Assembly (NCBI GenBank): GCA_013698055.1
Contig: JACCVS010000734.1
Location: 1 to 5,244, forward strand
Direction of reading: 5' to 3'
Source of the DNA: Acidobacteriota bacterium
GTDB taxonomy: Bacteria > Acidobacteriota > Blastocatellia > Pyrinomonadales > Pyrinomonadaceae
Length of the DNA stretch: 5,244 nt
The notes below the pieces were generated by a model that was not told the origin of the DNA, did not search any database, and saw only the letters and a list, made by a program, of their open reading frames with translations. Shown here in pieces: positions 1 through 4,750 of the stretch. The translations under genes and the position numbers were made by a program. Position 1 is the stretch's first letter. Each line of letters begins with the position of its first letter.

Positions 1-307
1 GTTGCTTCATCGTCCCGGCGCTCACGCGCTCTCTTGTCCCCTGCGTGAGTTCGACCGCGCCGCCCGGAATCCACGTGAACCCGAATCCCCCGTCCTCGCT
101 CGTCAGATAAGGCTGCGGCCAGCGCGCGTCGTTGCTAAAGCCATAAGACCAGACGGCCATTATGCTCAACAGAAACGCGAGCGCGATGGAGCCGACGGCG
201 ACCCCACCGATGAGCCTCTCAGAGAAACGAAATTTACGCCCCAGCAGGCCGTTGATAGCTGCGCCTGCGAGCGGTAGAAGCGGAACGAGCCAGATGTATC
301 TATACAT
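1..307 (-). CDS. nuoL: NADH-quinone oxidoreductase subunit L, N-terminal part (partial)
   Basis: The first 102 codons of the distal antiporter-like (Mrp-type, ND5) proton-pumping subunit are present; the gene continues past the left edge. The start MYRYIWLVPLLPLAGAAING (1-20) and LLGRKF (21-26) match the strongly conserved NuoL N-terminus (W-L-x-P-L-L-P-x-x-G-x-x-x-N-G-L-L-G-R). Two membrane segments are visible, at about 4-22 and 33-54, followed by a periplasmic stretch with FGFTWIPGG (75-83). The conserved Glu and Lys residues of the proton channel lie further on, outside the window. The ATG at 307-305 is preceded within 3 nt by the heptamer hairpin, and there is no SD sequence. Its place after nuoK is the usual operon order. 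Confidence 0.95.
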   Translation of the reverse strand, partial: MYRYIWLVPLLPLAGAAINGLLGRKFRFSERLIGGVAVGSIALAFLLSIMAVWSYGFSNDARWPQPYLTSEDGGFGFTWIPGGAVELTQGTRERVSAGTMKQ

Positions 308-309
308 AT

Positions 310-383
310 CAGTTTTCAGTTTTTAGTTTCCAGTTATCAGTAAAAGCAACTTGTCTTTGCTTAAAACTGAAAACTAAAAACTG
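310..383. repeat. Heptamer array and long hairpin filling the nuoK-nuoL spacer
   Basis: The left side is in phase 7: CAGTTTT (310-316), CAGTTTT (317-323), TAGTTTC (324-330), CAGTTAT (331-337), CAG (338-340). Positions 317-335 pair with 365-383, with 18 of 19 matches including a perfect 13-bp run (317-329 with 371-383). An inner stem AAGCAA/TTGCTT, with a short CTTGTC loop, caps it. The element spans nearly the whole spacer, ending 3 nt from the nuoL ATG and 3 nt from the nuoK stop. No T-run follows, so it does not look like an intrinsic terminator. Confidence 0.85.
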
Positions 384-386
384 GCT

Positions 387-794
387 TTACCATTTCAGCA
401 AATCAATCTCGTCAACCCAGATCGTTTCTTTATTGCGGTAGAGCGCGATGACAATTCCTAAACCGATGGCGGCTTCAGCTGCCGCGACGACGATGATAAA
501 GACGGTGAAAACCTGTCCGGCGACGGCATTGATGCTGCCGATCTCTTGCAGGTAGCGCGAAAAGGCTATGAAGTTCAGATTGGCTGCGTTCAGGATCAGC
601 TCAATTGACATGAAGATGACGATGATGTTGCGCCGCGTGAGCACGCCCGCCACACCGATGATGAACAAGAGCGCGCCGATGACCAGAAACTTCGAGAGGT
701 CAGGATTCTTGATGCCGTGCATGACTTGCCCGACGCGACTTTCCGAAGCTTCCTGCAAAAAGAAGATGAAGGCAGGAGTTAAGATGCTGGTCAT
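387..794 (-). CDS. nuoK: NADH-quinone oxidoreductase subunit K
   Basis: The product is the small antiporter-like membrane subunit (ND4L family) in the proton path of complex I. Both key acidic residues are present: E65 in MSIELILNA (E36 of E. coli NuoK) and E107 in VAAAEAAIGLGI (E72 of E. coli). GVLTRRN (50-56) is the usual loop after helix 1. Three membrane segments are predicted at about 36-52, 57-78 and 93-118. The open frame gives 135 residues, while the family is typically near 100. The excess is an N-terminal extension of about 24 residues before an internal Met (M25, ATG at 722-720), which would give a 111-residue protein of normal shape. Neither start has a convincing SD. I keep the upstream ATG (794) because it gives a normal spacer, but the internal start is a real alternative. 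Confidence 0.95.
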   Translation of the reverse strand: MTSILTPAFIFFLQEASESRVGQVMHGIKNPDLSKFLVIGALLFIIGVAGVLTRRNIIVIFMSIELILNAANLNFIAFSRYLQEIGSINAVAGQVFTVFIIVVAAAEAAIGLGIVIALYRNKETIWVDEIDLLKW

Positions 795-805
795 AATAAA
801 TTCTC

Positions 806-879
806 GAATCCAGAAGTCAGAATCCAGAAGTCAGAATAAAAACGAAAGTGGTGCGCGGACTAATCATCCTTGATTCTGA
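806..879. repeat. 14-bp (2 x 7) tandem repeat in the nuoJ-nuoK spacer with an inverted copy at the nuoJ end
   Basis: GAATCCAGAAGTCA occurs twice exactly (806-819, 820-833), followed by GAAT (834-837). Read as heptads from 811 it is CAGAAGT, CAGAATC, CAGAAGT, CAGAATA. TCAGAAT at 831-837 is complementary to ATTCTGA at 873-879, which lies inside the last codons of nuoJ. The inverted arm is short here, so the hairpin is weaker than in the other spacers. The array ends about 11 nt before the nuoK start. Confidence 0.8.
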
Positions 880-1508
880 TTTTCCATTGGATCAACGTCG
901 TCCACGGCGGCTTCCTGCTTGACCGTGCGCGCGAGCATCACAGAGCCGACGATAGCAACTAAGAGTAAGACGCTCGCAATCTCGAACGGCAGCGAAGCGT
1001 AGCGATAGAGGCTGCCGCCGACTCGCTCTGTGTCCTTCGTGATCTTGAACGTGCCGGTCGCCGCGTCCGGCAACTCCTGCTGTTCGACGGAGCGCCTTAT
1101 TTCAGCGAGGCCGGTCGCGTTTTTATTACTTTCCTGAAGCCCTTTGTAACCCTGATTGAGGGCGTAAACCAGTCCGACGGCAAGCAGCAGCGCGAAGACA
1201 GTTGTGGTGACGACCTGCGCCGGGCGATTGAAGATGCGCTCGCTCCCGCGTTCTTCCGCACCGACGTTGACGAGCATGATGACGAACAGGAAAAGCACCA
1301 TCACGCCGCCGACGTAAACCAGAATCTGCACGCCCGCGATGAACTCCGCGCCGAGCAGGATAAAGAGCGCCGCAATCGACACCAGACACGAGATCAGAAA
1401 GAGCGCACTATGCACCGCATTGCGCGCCATGATCATCAGCAGACCAGCAATCAGCGCTGCAATCGAAAACACCCAGAAGAAGACTGCTTCCCAGCCGGAG
1501 AGAACCAT
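864..1508 (-). CDS. nuoJ: NADH-quinone oxidoreductase subunit J
   Basis: The product is the complex I membrane subunit (ND6 family) whose third helix undergoes a conformational change coupling quinone reduction to proton pumping. It has five predicted membrane segments, at about 7-27, 30-52, 57-82, 98-118 and 172-194. The family core AEFIAGVQILVYVGGVMVLF runs from 54 to 73, with conserved E55 and Y65 in the coupling helix, and LPFEIASVLLLVAIVG (173-188) marks the last helix. The protein is 214 residues against 184 in E. coli. The excess lies mainly in the loop between helices 4 and 5 (about 119-171, rich in charged residues) and in an acidic tail. The ATG at 1508 directly abuts the heptamer array and has no SD. 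The last codons (ENQNQG) contain heptamer-like DNA related to the next spacer. Confidence 0.96.
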   Translation of the reverse strand: MVLSGWEAVFFWVFSIAALIAGLLMIMARNAVHSALFLISCLVSIAALFILLGAEFIAGVQILVYVGGVMVLFLFVIMLVNVGAEERGSERIFNRPAQVVTTTVFALLLAVGLVYALNQGYKGLQESNKNATGLAEIRRSVEQQELPDAATGTFKITKDTERVGGSLYRYASLPFEIASVLLLVAIVGSVMLARTVKQEAAVDDVDPMENQNQG

Positions 1509-1591
1509 AGTTTTGAGTTTTCAGTTTTCAGTTTTCAGTTTTCAGCGAATGGTAATCAGTAAACGCGTGCCTTAACTGAAAACTCAAAACT
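1509..1591. repeat. Heptamer array with perfect 18-bp inverted arms filling the nuoI-nuoJ spacer
   Basis: The arm AGTTTTGAGTTTTCAGTT (1509-1526) is exactly complementary to AACTGAAAACTCAAAACT (1574-1591), 18 of 18. The left arm is part of a period-7 array: AGTTTTG then four AGTTTTC units (1509-1543). The arms are separated by 47 nt and reach from the base next to the nuoJ ATG (1508) to two bases before the nuoI stop codon (1593). In mRNA this would put a stable but AT-rich stem immediately before the nuoJ start and remove any SD sequence. No T-run follows it on the minus strand. Confidence 0.9.
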
Positions 1592-1592
1592 G

Positions 1593-2126
1593 CTATTTCA
1601 GGTACTTAACCGTTTCGCGTCCCTGCTCTAACATCTCGCGGTTCCAGACGAATCCGGCGCGTGAGTAGGTGGCGAGTTCAAATTCCTGCGTCAGTTCCAG
1701 GCAGGCCGTCGGGCAGGCTTCCTGGCAGAGAGCGCAGAACATGCAGCGCGAGGTGTCGAAGATGAATTCGTCCAGCACCTTCTTCTTGCGCTGTTTTCCC
1801 GCAACTGTAATTTCGATGTCCATCGCAATCACGTCAATGCAATCTTCGGGACAGGCAAGCGCGCAGAGATTGCAGGCGATGCAGAGCGTGTCGTGTGTCT
1901 CAGGGTCCATGTTGAGACGCGGCGCGCCATGAAAGCGCGGCGCAACATCTGGACGCACCTTCGGATATTGCTCCGTATAGATGCCTTTGCCCGACACGGA
2001 ATCTTTCTGCGTAATCGCACCGACGTTGTACTTGAGCGTTAGGCCCATCCCCTTCATTAAATCAACCATGAAGAAGCGTTTCAGCTTCTCCATGAACGTC
2101 GGCTGTGGAACATTTACTTCTGGCAT
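1593..2126 (-). CDS. nuoI: NADH-quinone oxidoreductase subunit I (two [4Fe-4S] clusters)
   Basis: The product is the 8Fe-8S ferredoxin-like subunit that carries electrons through clusters N6a and N6b to N2 and the quinone. In its 177 residues the two motifs are CIACNLCALACP (C82, C85, C88, C92) and CMFCALCQEACP (C128, C131, C134, C138). All eight ligands are present, with the usual cross-pairing (three from one motif, the fourth from the other) expected. The N-terminal helix region (about 8-35) has the amphipathic KLKRFFMVDLMKGMGLTLKY character of subunits that lie on the membrane. GAPRLNMDPETHDTLCIAC is a typical lead-in to the first motif. The length is within the family range. The ATG at 2126 has no SD immediately upstream; the heptamer palindrome begins about 7 nt before it. 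The TAG at 1595-1593 lies one base from the next inverted repeat. Confidence 0.97.
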   Translation of the reverse strand: MPEVNVPQPTFMEKLKRFFMVDLMKGMGLTLKYNVGAITQKDSVSGKGIYTEQYPKVRPDVAPRFHGAPRLNMDPETHDTLCIACNLCALACPEDCIDVIAMDIEITVAGKQRKKKVLDEFIFDTSRCMFCALCQEACPTACLELTQEFELATYSRAGFVWNREMLEQGRETVKYLK

Positions 2127-2133
2127 AGCATTC

Positions 2134-2299
2134 TAAGGGATGAGGGATGAGGGATGAGGGATGAAAAGCAGGAGCCAGAATCCAGAATCCAGAATCCAGA
2201 ATAAATACAAAAGCGGGTCGCCGCCTCATCATTCTGACTCCTGGCTCCTGACTCCTGTATTCTGCTTTTCTTCATCCCTTATCTCTAATCCCTTATTCC
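2134..2299. repeat. Long imperfect palindrome of heptamer arrays in the nuoH-nuoI spacer
   Basis: The spacer is almost entirely period-7 repeats in inverted arms. The left arm has four perfect GGGATGA units (2137-2164), an AAAGCAG/GAGCCAG transition, and four perfect CCAGAAT units (2175-2202). The right arm reads CTGACTC, CTGGCTC, CTGACTC, CTGTATT, CTGCTTT (2234-2268), then TCATCCC, TTATCTC, TAATCCC, TTATTCC (2272-2299), all in phase and complementary in kind to the left arm. The centre is a perfect 4-bp stem, GCGG-GTCG-CCGC (2213-2224). The whole could fold as one long interrupted hairpin in DNA or mRNA. No T-run follows on the minus strand, so it is not a standard intrinsic terminator, and an intact nuoI lies directly downstream. 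Confidence 0.85.
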
Positions 2300-2301
2300 T
2301 T

Positions 2302-3648
2302 CTAACCTCCTTCGTTCGTGGCCACCGGTGCGGTGACGGGCGGAGCGACCGCCGGTTTGCCTTGCGGCGAATTGATGAGCCGGATGTTGCGGCGCTGCTT
2401 CTTCAAGTTGAAATCACGCGAGCGCGAGTTAATCATGGAGAGCAAACCCGCCGAGATAAATATTCCGGCGATGCCGAAGCCAATCATGACGGCTTTGCCA
2501 GTGGCCGAGAGATTCAATCCTTGCGCGGTTGACTCAATAGTGTCCATTCCCTTCCAGCCATCGAGCGCCTGCACGGTAAAGACTGCGATGGCCGTCATCA
2601 CGATGTTGATGAGCGCCGTCGGGATCAGCCACTTCCACCCGATGTCCATCAGTTGATCGTAACGAAAGCGCGGAAGCGTCCAGCGCAACCAGAAATAGAG
2701 ATAGAGCAAGACCGTTAGCTTGACGATGAAAACCAGAAGACTGACGATAACATAAAGCGTGTGATATCCCTTGGCCTCAGTCAGACGATAAACGAATGGC
2801 AAGTACCATCCGCCCAAGTACAGTGTCGTGGCGACCGCCGAGACAACCACCATCGCCGCGTACTCGGCCATGAAGAAGAGCGACCAGCGCATCCCGGAGT
2901 ATTCCGTGTGAAAGCCCGCGACGAGTTCCGATTCCGCTTCGGGCAAATCAAATGGAGCGCGGTTATTTTCCGCGATCCCGCTGACGAGAAATATCAGGAA
3001 GCCCAGCGGCTGATAGAGTATGTACCAGACGGCATCCGATTGTTGCCCGGCGACGAAACCCGACATTGAGAGCGTGCGCGCGAACATCAACGCGCCGACG
3101 ATTGAGAGTCCCATCGCCACTTCATACGAGATCATCTGCGCGCTGGAACGAAGCCCACCCATCAAAGCGTATTTCGAGTTTGATGCCCAGCCCGCGAGAA
3201 TCAACGCCAGCACGCCCACGCTTGAGATGGACAGGATGAACAGCAGCCCGATGTTGATATCCGTGATGACGCCCCAATCGGGCGCAAACGGAATGACGGC
3301 GAAGACGATGAAAGCGGCGGCGACCGAGATGAAGGGCGCGAACTTGAAGGTGTAAAGGTCAGCCTTGTCGGGCGCGAGGTCTTCTTTCGTCAGCAGCTTG
3401 ATGGCGTCGGCGAACGGCTGCAAGAGTCCCCACTTGCCCACCCGCATCGGCCCGAGGCGCGCCTGCATGAAAGCAGAAATCTTTCGCTCAGCATAGGTCG
3501 CATAGAGCGCATAGACGGCAATCGCCGTCACGACCGCGCCGATTTGAATGAACGGCCAGACGACATAGTTAACCGTCTCCGGCTCGAAGAACTTCAAGAG
3601 CAGGTTGTCTATAAGATTTGGCGGTGCGAAATATGCGAGCATACTCAT
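2302..3648 (-). CDS. nuoH: NADH-quinone oxidoreductase subunit H
   Basis: The product is the complex I membrane subunit that forms the quinone chamber with NuoD and NuoB and links it to the proton-pumping arm. Signatures seen: AERKISAFMQARLGP (53-67), the cytosolic loop NRAPFDLPEAESELVAGFH (229-247) continuing with TEYSGMRW (248-255), and RWTLPRFRYDQLM (322-334). These acidic and arginine-rich loops are hallmarks of the NuoH/ND1 family. About eight membrane segments run from residue 28 to 360, as in the family. The protein is 448 residues against 325 in E. coli. The excess is mostly at the C-terminus: an extra hydrophobic segment (about 386-407), a basic stretch (409-423) and a Pro/Ala/Val tail to 448. 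The start ATG at 3648 has no good SD; a second in-frame ATG lies two codons downstream. The last codons encode GGAGG at 2310-2306, a perfect SD that lies far from nuoI in sequence. Confidence 0.97.
   Translation of the reverse strand: MSMLAYFAPPNLIDNLLLKFFEPETVNYVVWPFIQIGAVVTAIAVYALYATYAERKISAFMQARLGPMRVGKWGLLQPFADAIKLLTKEDLAPDKADLYTFKFAPFISVAAAFIVFAVIPFAPDWGVITDINIGLLFILSISSVGVLALILAGWASNSKYALMGGLRSSAQMISYEVAMGLSIVGALMFARTLSMSGFVAGQQSDAVWYILYQPLGFLIFLVSGIAENNRAPFDLPEAESELVAGFHTEYSGMRWSLFFMAEYAAMVVVSAVATTLYLGGWYLPFVYRLTEAKGYHTLYVIVSLLVFIVKLTVLLYLYFWLRWTLPRFRYDQLMDIGWKWLIPTALINIVMTAIAVFTVQALDGWKGMDTIESTAQGLNLSATGKAVMIGFGIAGIFISAGLLSMINSRSRDFNLKKQRRNIRLINSPQGKPAVAPPVTAPVATNEGG
2306..2310 (-). 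promoter_or_regulatory. Strong SD-like motif at the nuoH stop, possibly serving nuoI through a folded spacer
   Basis: GGAGG on the minus strand overlaps the last codons of nuoH (Glu-Gly-Gly-stop). In linear sequence it is 179 nt from the nuoI ATG, far too distant. The long palindrome between them could pair TAAGGGAT at 2134-2141 with ATCCCTTA at 2288-2295. That would leave about 10 nt on the SD side and 7 nt on the ATG side of the helix base. This is inference from sequence only; Gly-Gly codons can give GGAGG by chance. Confidence 0.3.
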
Positions 3649-3717
3649 CAGAGATTGACTGTCAGCCTTATTTATCCGGCGTATATCAGACCAGCGAGTG
3701 GTGCCATCTCAGCCAGG

Positions 3718-4203
3718 CTACTCTACATCCTTCACTCCGTTGGTTTCTATATATTTAACAACTTCTTTCGCGAGAGTCTCGCGATCTTGCGGCGAGAGGC
3801 TTTTAATGAAACTAGAGTGCGTCCAGGGACGATAGCCAGCGATATCTTTCCACCCTCGCTCCACGTACACGTTCAGCGCTTGCTTGACGTTGTCTTCGGA
3901 GACGTGGTTCTTGGTTATCCCTTGAAGCTTCAAATCCATGCTCATCCTCTGCCAGATGTCAGCGATAAATGTGTCGGTCAGCGTCGGCGGAAGGGGCAGG
4001 TTACCTGATTTACGGGCATCGTAAGTCTCTCCGACGCCGGGCATTTCGCCCTCAGGCGCGGGAGCTTTGTACGTCTCAATGGTTGCAAGTATGCTCCGTG
4101 CTCCAGCACCAGTCCCGGAGTCATTCCCAGAGCCTGATTTCCCGCATCCTGAGAGAAAGCATCCGACGATAAGCGTTAAGAGCAGAACTTTTACAAGTCT
4201 CAT
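3718..4203 (-). CDS. Small lipoprotein of unknown function
   Basis: The protein has 161 residues. The N-terminus MRLVKVLLLTLIVGCFLSGC is a type II signal peptide with lipobox LSGC (17-20), so lipidation at C20 is predicted. A Gly/Ser-rich linker (21-35) follows, typical of exported lipoproteins. The remainder is soluble: a Pro-rich stretch (47-75) and a mostly helical-looking region from about 76 to the end, with NNxK/EDNVKQAL-like polar helices and a terminal segment DRETLAKEVVKYIETNGVKDVE-like in character. No cofactor or catalytic motif is evident and I do not recognise the family. With no Asp at +2 (G21 follows C20), outer-membrane sorting is the default guess in a Gram-negative cell. It sits between the AllA-like gene and nuoH, ending 69 nt before nuoH, on the same strand. 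A role in assembly or anchoring of complex I would be speculation. Confidence 0.75.
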   Translation of the reverse strand: MRLVKVLLLTLIVGCFLSGCGKSGSGNDSGTGAGARSILATIETYKAPAPEGEMPGVGETYDARKSGNLPLPPTLTDTFIADIWQRMSMDLKLQGITKNHVSEDNVKQALNVYVERGWKDIAGYRPWTHSSFIKSLSPQDRETLAKEVVKYIETNGVKDVE

Positions 4204-4209
4204 GTGCCA

Positions 4210-4215
4210 TCCTTT
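4210..4215 (-). promoter_or_regulatory. Shine-Dalgarno sequence of the lipoprotein gene
   Basis: AAAGGA on the minus strand lies 6 nt before the ATG at 4203-4201, within the 42-nt spacer after the AllA-like gene. It is one of only two clear SD sequences correctly placed for a start codon in the window; both belong to the genes inserted between nuoD and nuoH. Confidence 0.6.
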
Positions 4216-4245
4216 ATTCTGTATCAGTTTAGAAATTTAAGTGCT

Positions 4246-4740
4246 TCATGAACCACCATCCGTCAGAGAGAAGCCTTCCGGCTCGAACTCAATCACGACG
4301 GCGCAATTGCGTGTTACTTTCAAATCAACCAACTCCCAATCGTCATCCAGCGTCCCCGCGCGATCAACCACCAAGTACGAAGCCCATTCGCTGACAGGGA
4401 AAGGCGGCGTGTGCCACGTCCCTTTGTGATAGGCATAAGGCAATCGCCCGTCAACTAAAAAAGCAGTCATTCTTTCAACGTCGGGTGCGCTCCGTTCATT
4501 CGGCGGCGCGACCGCAATTACCCATTGAGAAGAAGCGAGCGGCGAAAAAACCTGCATCGTCCGCCTGTGTCGCGCCATGAAATCAAAGCGAAAGGGGCGC
4601 CGCTCCGATGTCGCTCCCGTCAAACAAGGCACGCCTTGTTCCAGATCAATCTCCACCGACCCGCGACTATCAATCAACACCCCGAACGGCGCGAACGCCT
4701 CGCGCGTCATCGGTCTGACTTTGAGCCGAATGATCTGCAT
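4246..4740 (-). CDS. allA: Ureidoglycolate lyase (AllA)-family protein
   Basis: The protein has 164 residues (E. coli AllA has 160). AllA releases urea from (S)-ureidoglycolate to give glyoxylate, the last step of one allantoin-degradation route, in the cytosol. Family features visible here are RPMTREAFAPFG at 9-20, H58 followed by QVFSPL at 63-68, WVIAVAP at 73-79, AFLVDG at 93-98, YHKGTWHTPP at 104-113, and ASYLVVDR at 120-127. The last two blocks match the E. coli YHxxxWHHP and DFLTIDR segments closely. The N-terminal half is shorter than in E. coli and there is a C-terminal extension (about 142-164). The frame is open upstream to a GTG at 4791, but the ATG at 4740 begins the family homology (MQIIRL) and avoids overlap with the upstream gene. 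No clear SD is seen; the 10-nt gap suggests translational coupling. No other purine-catabolism gene is in view, so the substrate in this organism is uncertain. The family call is strong; the enzymatic role is inferred. Confidence 0.82.
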   Translation of the reverse strand: MQIIRLKVRPMTREAFAPFGVLIDSRGSVEIDLEQGVPCLTGATSERRPFRFDFMARHRRTMQVFSPLASSQWVIAVAPPNERSAPDVERMTAFLVDGRLPYAYHKGTWHTPPFPVSEWASYLVVDRAGTLDDDWELVDLKVTRNCAVVIEFEPEGFSLTDGGS

Positions 4741-4750
4741 CAGCGGTGTT

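Noticed and set aside
310..1591. Intrinsic terminators at the spacer hairpins
   Set aside because: No T-run follows any of the stems on the minus strand, and intact nuo genes follow immediately.
806..2299. CRISPR array
   Set aside because: The repeats are contiguous 7-bp or 14-bp units without spacers, and there are no cas genes.
2161..2532. Plus-strand frame that begins inside the heptamer palindrome
   Set aside because: Its N-terminus is translated repeat DNA and the rest is antisense to nuoH.
3655..3685. Plus-strand promoter (TTGACT at 3655-3660)
   Set aside because: No matching -10 box at normal spacing and no plus-strand gene follows.
3544..4008. Plus-strand open frame of 154 codons
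   Set aside because: It crosses the end of the lipoprotein gene, the spacer and the start of nuoH in antisense, and has no family signature or SD.
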